Assembly (NCBI GenBank): GCA_944388245.1
Contig: CALXIA010000013.1
Location: 1-46,578, forward strand
From: an uncultured Gemmiger sp.
Lineage (GTDB): Bacteria; Bacillota; Clostridia; Oscillospirales; Ruminococcaceae
Length of the DNA stretch: 46,578 nucleotides
Direction: 5' to 3'
Positions 24,285 to 32,842 of this stretch are shown in pieces; within the stretch, counting starts at the first letter, position 1; every line of letters begins with the position of its first letter. The notes beneath the pieces are model-generated. The model was given only the letters and a program-made list of their open reading frames with translations. It had not been told where the DNA came from and made no database searches. Both the position numbers and the translations under genes were made by a program.

Positions 24285-25058
24285 TTGGAAGAGCGCAGAG
24301 AGCAAGAGCAGCTTCTCGCCAACATTCTGGACATGGGGGTGCTGCTGCTCACCGCCGGGGCGGAGGTGATGCGGGTGGAGGACACCATCGCCCGGCTGTG
24401 CGCGGTGTACGGGTTCGAGCGCTCGGACGTGTTCGTGATCACCTCCAGCATCGTGCTCACCGCCCGCACCCCGGCGGGGGACGTGCTCACCCAGACCCGC
24501 CGCATCCGGGAACGGGACACCGACCTGGGCCGGGTGGAGCAGGTCAACGCCCTCTCCCGGCGGCTCTGCGCCCGGCCCCTGCCCCGGCGGGAACTGGCAC
24601 GGGCCATCCGGCAGATCGAACAGGCCCCGGGCTGTTCGCCCCGGGTGCGGCTGGGGGCCGACGTGGGCATCTCGGCGGTGTTCGCCCTGTTTTTTGGCGG
24701 TTCGGTCTTTGACGCGGTCGCCGCCGCGGGGGCGGGGGTGGTGCTTTTCGCCGCCGACCGGCTGGGACGACAGCTGCGGCTGAACGGCATTTTGCAGGCC
24801 TTTCTCAGCAGCGTGCTGGCGGCGCTGACGGTGCTGCTGGTGCGGGCCGTCGGCCTGCCCTGCACCCCGGACCGGGCGGTAATCGGCAACATCATGCTGC
24901 TGATCCCGGGCCTGGCCCTGACCACCTCGCTGCGGGACATGATCCGGGGCGACACCATCTCCGGGTTGCTGGGCTTCAGCGAGGCCATCGTCAAGGCGCT
25001 GGCCGTGGCCGCGGGCTTCGCGGCGGTACTCTACGGGCTGGGAGGGCTGCCGGGATGA
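24285..25058 (+). CDS. Threonine/serine exporter family protein, N-terminal ThrE-type half
   Basis: A 257-residue membrane protein of the ThrE family. A cytoplasmic start carries the family motif LLLTAGAEVMRVEDTIAR near residues 15-32, then VFVITSSIVLT, and four to five hydrophobic helices follow from about residue 120. It uses TTG as start codon; GAGGAGG at 24271-24277 lies seven bases before it, and no better start exists. In many Firmicutes ThrE is split into this longer half and a short four-helix half, as here. The reported function is export of threonine, serine or similar small molecules. Its place in a glycan operon is unusual and may be chance or reflect a different substrate. Confidence 0.87.
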   Translation: MEERREQEQLLANILDMGVLLLTAGAEVMRVEDTIARLCAVYGFERSDVFVITSSIVLTARTPAGDVLTQTRRIRERDTDLGRVEQVNALSRRLCARPLPRRELARAIRQIEQAPGCSPRVRLGADVGISAVFALFFGGSVFDAVAAAGAGVVLFAADRLGRQLRLNGILQAFLSSVLAALTVLLVRAVGLPCTPDRAVIGNIMLLIPGLALTTSLRDMIRGDTISGLLGFSEAIVKALAVAAGFAAVLYGLGGLPG

Positions 25059-25528
25059 ACCTTGTATTTCAGACACTGTTGGGGGCTGCGGGCTCGGTGG
25101 GCTTCGCGCTGCTGTTCAACATCCGGGGCGTCAAGCTGGCCTGGATCGGGGCCGGCGGCGCGCTGGGCTGGGTGGTCTACAGCCTGACCTCGCCCCGGGG
25201 CGGGGTGTTCGCCGCCATGCTGGCCGCCACCGCCGCGGTCGCCCTGTGCAGCGAGGTGCTGGCCCGCCGGCTGAAAGCGCCGGTGATCCTGCTGCTGGTG
25301 CCCATGCTGATCCCGCTGATCCCCGGCCGGGACCTGTACGCCATGATGAGCGCGCTGGTGCGGGGCGAACAGGCCGTTCTGGCCCAGCGGGCCCAGCTGC
25401 TGGCGCTGCAGGCCGGGGCGATCGCGCTGGGGGTGATCTGCCTGTCCTCGGCGGTAAATATTGTCCAGGGGCTGTGCCGCGGCGCGGCCCGGGACGGAAA
25501 GAAGGATACAACATCATGGAAAAGCTGA
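25055..25528 (+). CDS. Threonine/serine exporter family protein, short C-terminal half
   Basis: A 157-residue integral membrane protein with four hydrophobic helices (LVFQTLLGAAGSVGFALLF, AMLAATAAVALCSEVLARR, VILLLVPMLIPLIPG and a last one ending near residue 145). The motif VPMLIPLIPGRDLYAMM is typical of the ThrE_2 half. The ATG overlaps the stop of the preceding half by four bases, so the two chains are probably made in equal amounts and act as one carrier. Its end overlaps the start of the MBL-fold gene by 13 bases. Confidence 0.88.
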   Translation: MNLVFQTLLGAAGSVGFALLFNIRGVKLAWIGAGGALGWVVYSLTSPRGGVFAAMLAATAAVALCSEVLARRLKAPVILLLVPMLIPLIPGRDLYAMMSALVRGEQAVLAQRAQLLALQAGAIALGVICLSSAVNIVQGLCRGAARDGKKDTTSWKS

Positions 25529-26316
25529 TCGTTCTGGGCACCGGCAACGCGCTGGCCACCCATTGTTACAACACCTGTTTTGCCCTGCAGTGCGGCGCGG
25601 ACTACATTCTGGTGGACGCGGGCGGCGGCAACGGCATCCTGGTGCAGCTGGAAAAGGCGGGCATCGACCCGGCGGCCATTCGCCACCTGATCGTGACCCA
25701 CGAGCACTGCGACCACCTGCTGGGGGTGGTGTGGATGGTGCGCAAGATCGGCACCCTCATGCTGAACGGCGGTTACCAGGGCGAACTGCACCTGTGGTGC
25801 CACGCCGGGCTGATCGAAACCATCCGCACCCTCTGCCGTCTGACCCTGCAAAAGAAATTCAGCGACCTGCTGGGCGGCCGGATCGCCCTGCATCCGGTGA
25901 CCGACGGCGAGACCGCCGATCTGCTGGGCCAGGAATTCACCTTTTTCGATATCCACTCCACCAAGGCGCCCCAGTACGGGTTCACCGCCCGGTGGGCGGG
26001 CAAAAAGCTCACCTGCCTGGGGGACGAGCCCTACAACCCCTTGTGCGAGCGGTATGTGACCGGCAGCGACTGGCTGCTCAGCGAGGCGTTCTGCCTGTAC
26101 GAGGACCGGGACCGGTTCAAGCCCTACGAAAAGCACCACAGCACGGTGAAGGACACCTGCGAACTGGCCCAGCGGCTGGAGGTTCCCCATCTGGTGCTCT
26201 GGCACACCGAGGACAAGAGCTACGACCGGCGCAAGGAACTGTACACCGCCGAGGGGGCCCGGTACTACACCGGCGATCTGCATGTGCCCTATGACCTGGA
26301 GGTCATTGCCCTGTAA
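25516..26316 (+). CDS. MBL-fold metallo-hydrolase (RNase Z-like)
   Basis: A 266-residue metallo-beta-lactamase-fold protein. VTHEHCDHLLG gives His62, His64, Asp66 and His67, the two-zinc core; further ligands are likely in FDIHST, CLGDEP and LWHTED. The ATG at 25516 lies inside the end of the ThrE_2 gene, and the weak site GAAAGAAGGA before it fits coupled translation. Relatives with the opening VLGTGNA include tRNase Z and phosphodiesterases such as PhnP. The lack of the long exosite arm argues against a genuine tRNase Z, so a small-molecule ester or phosphodiester hydrolase is the safer reading. It is the last gene before a strong hairpin. Confidence 0.83.
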   Translation: MEKLIVLGTGNALATHCYNTCFALQCGADYILVDAGGGNGILVQLEKAGIDPAAIRHLIVTHEHCDHLLGVVWMVRKIGTLMLNGGYQGELHLWCHAGLIETIRTLCRLTLQKKFSDLLGGRIALHPVTDGETADLLGQEFTFFDIHSTKAPQYGFTARWAGKKLTCLGDEPYNPLCERYVTGSDWLLSEAFCLYEDRDRFKPYEKHHSTVKDTCELAQRLEVPHLVLWHTEDKSYDRRKELYTAEGARYYTGDLHVPYDLEVIAL

Positions 26317-26322
26317 CCCAAC

Positions 26323-26361
26323 CGAACGCCCCGGAACGGAAAAACCGTTCCGGGGCGTTCG
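26323..26361 (+). terminator. Long perfect hairpin at the end of the acetylesterase operon
   Basis: A 17-base perfect stem (26323-26339 with 26345-26361) with a loop of five A. The downstream strand lacks a T-run, so termination may be incomplete, but a new promoter follows. Confidence 0.75.
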
Positions 26362-26372
26362 CCGTCAGGGGC

Positions 26373-26401
26373 TTGGAGCGCGGCCGATTCCATAGTATAC
26401 T
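26373..26401 (+). promoter_or_regulatory. Probable promoter of the GH2 gene
   Basis: TTGGAG at 26373-26378 and TATACT at 26396-26401 are separated by 17 bases. The -10 is strong and the -35 matches only its first three positions. It lies 28 bases before the ATG, so the leader is very short. Confidence 0.6.
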
Positions 26402-26429
26402 GGTAGCATAGAGAACAGGAGGGACGGCC

Positions 26430-28169
26430 ATGTTTTACGATCTCTACACCCCCGAGGGCGAGGCCCTGACCGGCGTTCCCTGGCCGGACTATCCCCGGCC
26501 CCGGCTGCGGCGGGACAGCTTTTTCAACCTGAACGGCCTGTGGGAGTTCACCGCCCGGCCCGGGAGCGATCTGCCCGAACGCTACGACCGGACCATCCAG
26601 GTGCCCTTCTGCCCGGAGAGCCTGCTGTCCGGGATACATACCCATTTTCCGGAGGGGTGGTATCTGTTCTACCGGCGGCGGTTCACCCTGCCGGAGGGGT
26701 TTATCCGCAGCCGGGTGCTGCTGCAGATCGGCGCGGCGGACCAGGTGCTGGACGCCTGGCTGAACGGCGTTTACCTGGGCAGCCACACCGGCGGCTACGA
26801 GCACATCACCTTTGCGATCACCGGCGCGCTGGACGCGGAGAACGAACTGGTGCTGCGGGTGCGGGACGATCTGCGGGACAACCGGCTGCCCTACGGCAAA
26901 CAGACCCTGAAGCGGGGCGGCATGTGGTACACGCCGGTGTCCGGCGTATGGCAGACCGTCTGGCTGGAGAGCGTGCCCGACCGGTACATCCGGCAGCTGG
27001 ATGTGCGCGCCGATACCGTTCGGGCGGTGCTGGATACCGGCGACGCGGCGCTGACCGGCACGGTGACGGTCCAAACCCCGGACGGCGTGCTGACCGTGCC
27101 GCTGGAGCGGGGCCGGGCCCAGATCGCGCCGCCCTCGCCCCGGCTCTGGAGCCCGGAGGACCCCTATCTGTACGCCTGCACGATCCAGGCCGGCGAGGAC
27201 CGGGTGGAGAGCTATTTCGCCCTGCGAACGGTGGAGATCCGGCAGGTGGGCGGGTATGCCCGGCTCTGCCTGAACGGAGAGCCCTACTTCTTCCACGGGG
27301 TGCTGGACCAGGGCTACTACAGCGACGGGCTGTTCACCCCCGCCAGCCCCGCCTGCTACGAACGGGACATCCGCGCCATGCAGGCGCTGGGCTTCAACAC
27401 CCTGCGCAAACACATCAAGGTGGAGCCGGACATCTTCTACACCCTCTGCGACCGGCTGGGGATGGTGGTATTCCAGGACATGGTGAACAACGGGGACTAC
27501 CGCTATCTGCGGGACACGGTACTGCCCACCGCCGGCTGGCAGCGCCGGCGCAGCGATGGGCGGATGCACCGGGATCCGGCCGCCCGGGCGGCGTTTCTGG
27601 CCGGGATGGAGGCCACGGTGGCCCAGCTGAAGCCCTACCCCTGCATCCTGTACTGGACCATCTTCAACGAGGGCTGGGGGCAGTTTGAAGCGGGCAACGC
27701 CTGCCGGCGGCTGCGGGAACTGGACGACAGCCGGATCATCGACAGCACCTCCGGCTGGTTCCGGGGCGGCGAGACCGATGTGGACAGCCGCCACATCTAC
27801 TTTGGCCCCTGGAAACTGGACGCGGGGGAAAAGCCGCTGGTGCTCTCCGAGTTTGGCGGCTGCTGCCTGCCGGTGGAGGGGCACATGTTCCACCCGGACA
27901 AAGCCTACGGCTACAGTTCCTGCAAGACCCGGGAGGAGTTTGCCCGGGCCATTCAGACGCTGTACGAGCGGCGGGTGCTGCCGGTGGTGGCCAAGGGCCT
28001 GTGCGCCGCCATCTACACCCAGCTGTCCGACGTGGAGGATGAGATCAACGGCCTGGTGACCTACGACCGCCGGGCCGTCAAGCTGGACCAGGCGCCCATG
28101 CGGGAACTGGCGGCCCGTCTGCGGGCGGCGCTGGGCGGCAAGGAGCCCTTTCCTTGCATAAAGCGCTAA
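26430..28169 (+). CDS. Glycoside hydrolase family 2 enzyme
   Basis: A 579-residue cytoplasmic GH2 protein. An N-terminal jelly-roll domain (LNGLWEFTARPG to VWLESVP, about residues 29-190) carries the sugar-binding motif YRRRFTLP. An immunoglobulin-like domain of about 100 residues follows, then the barrel. Glu414 in YWTIFNEGWGQF is the expected acid/base, and Glu474 in LSEFGG the expected nucleophile. AGGAGGG lies before the ATG. Length is near that of beta-glucuronidases and short beta-galactosidases, and there is no signal peptide. It stands alone between its own promoter and that of the next gene. Beta-galactosidase, beta-glucuronidase or beta-mannosidase activity cannot be told apart by eye. 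Confidence 0.9.
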   Translation: MFYDLYTPEGEALTGVPWPDYPRPRLRRDSFFNLNGLWEFTARPGSDLPERYDRTIQVPFCPESLLSGIHTHFPEGWYLFYRRRFTLPEGFIRSRVLLQIGAADQVLDAWLNGVYLGSHTGGYEHITFAITGALDAENELVLRVRDDLRDNRLPYGKQTLKRGGMWYTPVSGVWQTVWLESVPDRYIRQLDVRADTVRAVLDTGDAALTGTVTVQTPDGVLTVPLERGRAQIAPPSPRLWSPEDPYLYACTIQAGEDRVESYFALRTVEIRQVGGYARLCLNGEPYFFHGVLDQGYYSDGLFTPASPACYERDIRAMQALGFNTLRKHIKVEPDIFYTLCDRLGMVVFQDMVNNGDYRYLRDTVLPTAGWQRRRSDGRMHRDPAARAAFLAGMEATVAQLKPYPCILYWTIFNEGWGQFEAGNACRRLRELDDSRIIDSTSGWFRGGETDVDSRHIYFGPWKLDAGEKPLVLSEFGGCCLPVEGHMFHPDKAYGYSSCKTREEFARAIQTLYERRVLPVVAKGLCAAIYTQLSDVEDEINGLVTYDRRAVKLDQAPMRELAARLRAALGGKEPFPCIKR

Positions 28170-28182
28170 AATCTGGTATAAC
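28154..28182 (+). promoter_or_regulatory. Promoter of the GltD-like gene
   Basis: TTGCAT at 28154-28159 and an extended -10, TGG-TATAAC at 28174-28182, have a 17-base spacer. The -35 lies inside the last codons of the GH2 gene. The leader to the ATG at 28234 is about 45 bases. Confidence 0.7.
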
Positions 28183-28233
28183 TGTTACTACGGGCGATGG
28201 GCCAACATCTGCATCGAGAAGGGAGCGCGTTGC

Positions 28234-29451
28234 ATGGCCATCCGTGTTGTCAACGAGGCCCGGCGGTGTCTCAACTGCAAGGTGCCGCAATGCCGCAAGG
28301 GCTGCCCCATCAACACCCCCATTCCGGACATGATCCGGATGTTTCTGGAGCATCGCACCGAAGAGGCGGGCCAGATGCTGTTTGAGAACAACCCCCTGAG
28401 CGTGATCTGCTCGCTGGTCTGCGACCACGAAAAGCAGTGCGAGGGGCACTGCGTCCTGGGCCGCAAGGGCGCGCCGGTGCACATCTCCAGCATCGAGAAC
28501 TACATCTCCGACGCCCATCTGGACCGGCTGCAGCTGGAGCGGGAGCCTGCCCGGGGCAAACGGGTGGCGATCATCGGCTCCGGCCCGGCGGGCATCACCA
28601 TCGCGGTGCTGCTGGCCCAGAAGGGCTATGACGTGACCCTGTTCGAGAGCCGGGACAAGATCGGCGGGGTGCTGCGGTACGGCATCCCGGAATTCCGGCT
28701 GCCCAAGAGCATCCTGGACCGGTATCAGGCCCAACTGGTAAAACTGGGCATCAAGATCCGGCCCAACACGGTGATCGGCGGGGCGCTGACGGTGGACGAT
28801 CTGGAGCGGGACGGCTACAAGGCCATCTTCATCGGCACCGGCGTGTGGCGGCCCAAAAAGCTGGGCATTCCCGGGGAGAGCCTGGGCCATGTGCATTTTG
28901 CCATCGACTATCTGGTGAACCCGGACGTGTACGATCTGGGCCAGGATCTGGTGGTGATCGGGGCGGGCAACTCGGCCATGGACGTGGCCCGCACCGCCGT
29001 GCGCAAAGGGGTGCGGCACGTACATATCTTCTGCCGGCGCAACCAGGCCGCCGCCAGCAGCCGGGAGGTGGACTACGCGGTGGCCGACGGGGTGGAGATC
29101 CACTACGGCGCGCGCCCGGTGGAGATCACCGACGAAGGGGTGGTCTACCGGCAGGCCAGCTTCAACGAGGAGAACGAGGTCACCGATCTGAGCGACCCCA
29201 AGTTCTTCCCCGCCAGCAGCGTGGTGATCGCGGTGAGCCAGGGTCCCAAGGACAAGATCGTGAACACCACCAGTGGTCTGGCGGTCACCGACCGGGGCCT
29301 GTTGTCGGTGGACGAGGAGGGCCGCACCAGCCGCCCGGGCATCTTCGGCAGCGGCGACGTGGTGAGCGGCGCCCGCACCGTGGTGGAAGCGGTGCGCCAT
29401 TCCAAGGATGTGGCCCGCGCCATGGACGAATATCTGCAAACGGTGGAATGA
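28234..29451 (+). CDS. GltD-like NAD(P)-dependent flavoprotein oxidoreductase
   Basis: A 405-residue relative of the small subunit of glutamate synthase. Eight cysteines in the first 75 residues (12, 15, 20, 24, 59, 63, 69, 73) fit two [4Fe-4S] clusters. The FAD site IIGSGPAGITIA starts at about residue 113 and the NAD(P) site VIGAGNSAMD at about 241. GAGAAGGGAG precedes the ATG. Such proteins pass electrons from NAD(P)H to a partner. No large glutamate synthase subunit lies beside it, so it may work alone or with a distant partner, as in sulfide dehydrogenase/NfnB-like systems. It has its own promoter and terminator and is not obviously part of the glycan locus. Confidence 0.87.
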   Translation: MAIRVVNEARRCLNCKVPQCRKGCPINTPIPDMIRMFLEHRTEEAGQMLFENNPLSVICSLVCDHEKQCEGHCVLGRKGAPVHISSIENYISDAHLDRLQLEREPARGKRVAIIGSGPAGITIAVLLAQKGYDVTLFESRDKIGGVLRYGIPEFRLPKSILDRYQAQLVKLGIKIRPNTVIGGALTVDDLERDGYKAIFIGTGVWRPKKLGIPGESLGHVHFAIDYLVNPDVYDLGQDLVVIGAGNSAMDVARTAVRKGVRHVHIFCRRNQAAASSREVDYAVADGVEIHYGARPVEITDEGVVYRQASFNEENEVTDLSDPKFFPASSVVIAVSQGPKDKIVNTTSGLAVTDRGLLSVDEEGRTSRPGIFGSGDVVSGARTVVEAVRHSKDVARAMDEYLQTVE

Positions 29452-29467
29452 CCCTTCGCAAATGAGC

Positions 29468-29504
29468 AACAGCCCCGCACGGCAAAGCCGTGCGGGGCTG
29501 TTTT
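29468..29504 (+). terminator. Rho-independent terminator after the GltD-like gene
   Basis: A 16-base perfect stem, 29468-29483 with 29487-29502, has loop AAA and ends in TTTT. It lies 16 bases after the stop and 12 bases before the end of the converging gene, and may serve both. Confidence 0.85.
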
Positions 29505-29515
29505 CGTCGGTTTTC

Positions 29516-30151
29516 TTATTGCCAGGCGGCGGTGAGCACATGCTCGCCGGTCATGGTGACCGGGGTATCCGCTGTGATGGTCTGGCCGCTGTAGACCCAT
29601 CCGGCGAAGACCGCGCCCTCCTTTTCGGGCACAGGCAGTTCTCCGTAGGGCTGGCCGTAGGTCACGGTGATCGGATCGACGGCCGCCGCGCCGTTCACCG
29701 TGCCGCCGTTCAGATCAAACTTGACCGGGAAGGAGGCGGCCTCCCACACCGCGTAGAGGGTCATATCCCCCTGCACGGTGGCGTCGGCAAAGCTCCAAAG
29801 GTGGATCTCCGGCTCGGGGGTGGTGCTCCAGCCGGCCAGGGTGTAGCCGGGGCGCAACGGCGTTTCGGGTTCCGCGATCCTCTCGCCGTGCTGCACCTTC
29901 TGGGTCTCCACCGTCAAATCGTCCACACCGGTGTTGAAGTTGATGGCAAAGCCGCTGTGGGTAGCGCCCCACAAGGTCAGCACCAGCGCCGCCAGGATCA
30001 TCACGCCGATGCAGGCGTCCAGCACCCGGATGGGCACATCCTTGCTGCCGTAGATCCCACGGCCAAACCAGCGTTTTTTTACCATGGGGTTCTCCCCCGC
30101 CGGCGTTTCGGCGGCGGGGGCCCCGGTTTTTTCTTTTGGTTCGTTCGTCAT
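29516..30151 (-). CDS. Membrane-anchored protein with two InlB-type (Listeria-Bacteroides) repeats
   Basis: A 211-residue protein. The first 40 residues are polar and cytoplasmic by charge (KKRWFGRG), one membrane helix spans about 43-62 (LDACIGVMILAALVLTLWG), and two beta repeats follow at about 68-136 and 138-211. Each repeat has the pattern of a GY-L-GW core ending in LYAVW or LTAAW, as in InlB B-repeats of bacterial surface proteins. There is no sortase or lipid signal. The ATG shares one base with the mglC stop (TAATG), so it is coupled to the galactose-type permease. The role is unknown; an extracytoplasmic accessory or binding part of the importer is one idea. Confidence 0.8.
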   Translation of the reverse strand: MTNEPKEKTGAPAAETPAGENPMVKKRWFGRGIYGSKDVPIRVLDACIGVMILAALVLTLWGATHSGFAINFNTGVDDLTVETQKVQHGERIAEPETPLRPGYTLAGWSTTPEPEIHLWSFADATVQGDMTLYAVWEAASFPVKFDLNGGTVNGAAAVDPITVTYGQPYGELPVPEKEGAVFAGWVYSGQTITADTPVTMTGEHVLTAAWQ

Positions 30152-31236
30152 TATTTCTTCACAAGGTATTTGCGCATATCGATGGAGCAGGCGATCAGGA
30201 TGATCAGGCCCTTGATGATGTACTGGGTATTGCCGCTGATGGACAGCATGTTCAGCGCCACAAAGATGATACGCAGCAGGAACACGCCCAGCACGATACC
30301 GCTGATCTTGCCGGTGCCGCCTACGAAGGACACGCCGCCGATAACGCAGGCCGCGATGGCGTCGCTCTCGTAGTTCAGGCCGGTGCCGGCGTTGTTGGAG
30401 GAGATACGGGCGGACTCAATGAAGCCCTCGATGCCGTACATGCAGCCGGCCAGCGTATGTACCAGCACGGTGGTCTTGAAGACGTTCACGCCGGACACGT
30501 TGGCCGCTTCCGGGTTGGAGCCCACGGCGAACATGTTCTTGCCGAAGGTGGTCTTGTTCCAGATGAACCACATGATGCCCACCAGGATGACGGCGTAGAG
30601 CACATACCAGGGCACGGCCACCGTCTGGCCGTTGCCGGCGGGGATGCTGAACATGGTGCCGGTGACGAAGTTCTTGAACTTGTCGCTCAAACCGGACAGG
30701 GGCTGGCCGTTGTTGCCGTTGAGCATGTAGAACTCCAGCACCAGGCCGTAGACGATCAGCTGGGTGGCCAGGGTCACGATAAAGGGATGCAGGCTGAACT
30801 TGGCCACGAAGAAGCCGTTGACCAGGCCCACCAGGCCGCCCACCAGGATCACCGCCAGGATGACCAGGGGGATGGGCACTTCAGGCAGGGTGTCGAACAT
30901 CTTGTTGGCCCAGTCCGAAGCCTGGAGCATGGCGGCCGAGATGGCGGCGGTCAGGCCCACCACGCGGCCGGCGGACAGGTCGGTACCGGTCAGCACGATA
31001 CAGCCGCCGATGCCCAGCGCGATGGGCAGCGAGGACGCCGCCAGGCTGACGATGTTCACCAGCGAGCTGATCTTCAGGAAATTCGCGTTTTGGGTGGCGG
31101 TATAGATCACAAACAGGATCAGCAGAATGTAGATGGCGTTGTTCAGCAAAGTATCAATGACCTTGCTGCGTTTATCCTTGGCATCCATCGCTTTGAATTC
31201 CGCCATGCCCTGTTTCATATTGGCAATCGCACTCAT
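30151..31236 (-). CDS. mglC: Galactose/methyl galactoside-type ABC transporter permease
   Basis: A 361-residue CUT2 permease with eight to ten hydrophobic helices. The family segment GIGGCIVLTGTDLSAGRVVGL is near residue 75, and GLVNGFFVAKFSLHPFIVTLAT, the usual helix-loop with the coupling region, is near 155-175. The N-terminus carries about 30 extra charged residues compared with E. coli MglC. It forms the membrane pore for the ATPase encoded 15 bases upstream and the binding protein before that. The order mglB-mglA-mglC is the usual one. Galactose or a related monosaccharide is the expected substrate. Confidence 0.92.
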   Translation of the reverse strand: MSAIANMKQGMAEFKAMDAKDKRSKVIDTLLNNAIYILLILFVIYTATQNANFLKISSLVNIVSLAASSLPIALGIGGCIVLTGTDLSAGRVVGLTAAISAAMLQASDWANKMFDTLPEVPIPLVILAVILVGGLVGLVNGFFVAKFSLHPFIVTLATQLIVYGLVLEFYMLNGNNGQPLSGLSDKFKNFVTGTMFSIPAGNGQTVAVPWYVLYAVILVGIMWFIWNKTTFGKNMFAVGSNPEAANVSGVNVFKTTVLVHTLAGCMYGIEGFIESARISSNNAGTGLNYESDAIAACVIGGVSFVGGTGKISGIVLGVFLLRIIFVALNMLSISGNTQYIIKGLIILIACSIDMRKYLVKK

Positions 31237-31251
31237 GGATGGTTCCTCCTC

Positions 31252-32751
31252 TTATACATATTTCGCGGCCAGGGTCATGATCTCTTCCTGGGTGGTATTG
31301 CGCGCGTCCACCTCGCCGGCCAGGCGTCCGCCCGACATGACCAGGATCCGGTCGCACACGCCCAGCAGTTCGGGCATTTCGGAGGAGACCATCAGGATGG
31401 TCTTGCCCCGGTTGGCCAGATCCAGGATCAACTGGTAGATCTCATACTTGGCGCCCACGTCGATACCGCGGGTGGGCTCATCCAGCAGCAGCACCTCCGG
31501 ATCGGTGAGCAGCCACCGGCCCAGAATGACCTTCTGCTGGTTGCCGCCAGACAGGCTGCGGATCTTGGTTTCCTGGGTGGGGGTCTTGGTGTGCATCGCT
31601 TCGATGGACCAGGCCGTATCCTTCTTCATGCTCTTGGAATCCAGCATGATGCCGAACCGCAGATGCTTGCGCAGGCTGGAGATGACGGTGTTTTCCCGGA
31701 TGTTCAAAATGCCGAAGATACCGGTGGCCCGGCGCTCCTCGGTGAGCAGCGCGAAGCCGTTGCGGATGCTCTGGCGGGCGTTCTTGTTGGTGCACACCTT
31801 GCCGTTCAGCTTGATGGTGCCGGATTTCCGGGTGGCCACGCCGAAGATGTTCTCCAGCGTTTCGGTACGTCCGGAGCCGTCCAGACCGGCCAGACCCAGC
31901 ACTTCGCCCCGGCGGGCGGTAAAGGACACATCCTTCAGCAGGGAATACTGGGCGGTCAGGTGTTCCACCTCCAGGAAGGTCTCGCCGGGCTTGTTGTTCT
32001 TGGGCGGGAACTGGTTGCCCAGTTCGCGGCCCACCATGAGCTTGATGATGGTGGGCATATCCAGCTCTTTCGCCGGGCGGGTGGCCACCCAGGTGCCGTC
32101 CCGCATGACGGTGATATCGTCGCTGATGCGCAGGATCTCGGCCATCTTGTGGCTGATGTAGATGATGCCCACGCCCTTGTCCCGCAGCGTGTTGATGATG
32201 CGGAACAGATGTTCCACCTCCTGCTCGGTCAGCGAGGAAGTGGGCTCGTCAAACACGATGACCTTGGAGTTGTAGGACACCGCCTTGGCGATCTCCACCA
32301 TCTGCCGCTGGGAGACCGGCAGGGTGCTCATGATCCGGCGCGGATCCACGTTGATCTCCAGCTCCTTGAAGATCCGCATGGTCTCCTGGTACATCTTGCG
32401 CTCGTTGACCATCACACCGCCCACCAGCGGATACCGGCCCAGCCACAGGTTGTCCATAACGCTGCGCTTGAGGGCCTGGTTCAACTCCTGGTGCACCATG
32501 GCCACGCCGTGTTCCAGCGCCTCTTTACTGGATTTGAAGTTGACCTCCCGGCCCTCCAGTTCGATCTTGCCTTCGTCTTTGGAATAGATGCCGAACAGGC
32601 ATTTCATCAGGGTGGACTTGCCCGCGCCGTTTTCCCCCATCAGGGCATGGACGGTGCCCTTGCGGACGGTCAGCGAAACGCGGTCCAGAGCCTTGACGCC
32701 GGGGAAGGATTTGGAGATATCGCTCATTTGAAGCAAAACCTCTTCACCCAT
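31252..32751 (-). CDS. mglA: Galactose/methyl galactoside-type ABC transporter ATP-binding protein
   Basis: A 499-residue double ABC ATPase of the CUT2 class. The N-terminal domain has the Walker A motif [10 protein letters not shown] near residue 40 and Walker [12 protein letters not shown]. The second domain carries the signature LSGGNQQK and Walker [15 protein letters not shown], with the degenerate first motif usual for this class ([14 protein letters not shown]). The ATG at 32751 follows AAGGAGGGG; an open frame continues 17 codons further upstream but has no ribosome site. The hairpin at 32778-32813 lies between it and mglB. Confidence 0.93.
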   Translation of the reverse strand: MGEEVLLQMSDISKSFPGVKALDRVSLTVRKGTVHALMGENGAGKSTLMKCLFGIYSKDEGKIELEGREVNFKSSKEALEHGVAMVHQELNQALKRSVMDNLWLGRYPLVGGVMVNERKMYQETMRIFKELEINVDPRRIMSTLPVSQRQMVEIAKAVSYNSKVIVFDEPTSSLTEQEVEHLFRIINTLRDKGVGIIYISHKMAEILRISDDITVMRDGTWVATRPAKELDMPTIIKLMVGRELGNQFPPKNNKPGETFLEVEHLTAQYSLLKDVSFTARRGEVLGLAGLDGSGRTETLENIFGVATRKSGTIKLNGKVCTNKNARQSIRNGFALLTEERRATGIFGILNIRENTVISSLRKHLRFGIMLDSKSMKKDTAWSIEAMHTKTPTQETKIRSLSGGNQQKVILGRWLLTDPEVLLLDEPTRGIDVGAKYEIYQLILDLANRGKTILMVSSEMPELLGVCDRILVMSGGRLAGEVDARNTTQEEIMTLAAKYV

Positions 32752-32777
32752 GCATACCCCTCCTTTTTCTGTAAAAT

Positions 32778-32813
32778 AAGGGCGGCTGCTGCGCTCAAGC
32801 AACAGCCGCCCTT
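32778..32813 (-). terminator. Attenuator hairpin between mglB and mglA
   Basis: Read on the minus strand, a 13-base stem (32811-32799 with 32792-32780, one wobble pair) is followed by TTATTTTA. It should reduce mglA/mglC transcription relative to the binding protein. Confidence 0.75.
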
Positions 32814-32842
32814 TGATGGTTTGCGTGCGGAACTATAAAATT

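Noticed and set aside
28234-29451. gltD, the glutamate synthase small subunit.
   Set aside because: No large subunit gene is adjacent, and several other enzymes share this Fe-S/FAD/NAD layout.
30136-32838. A 900-codon open frame on the plus strand opposite mglC and mglA.
   Set aside because: It has low-complexity His/Gly/Asp/Gln-rich translation typical of antisense frames in GC-rich DNA, no ribosome site, and lies exactly opposite two well-conserved transporter genes.
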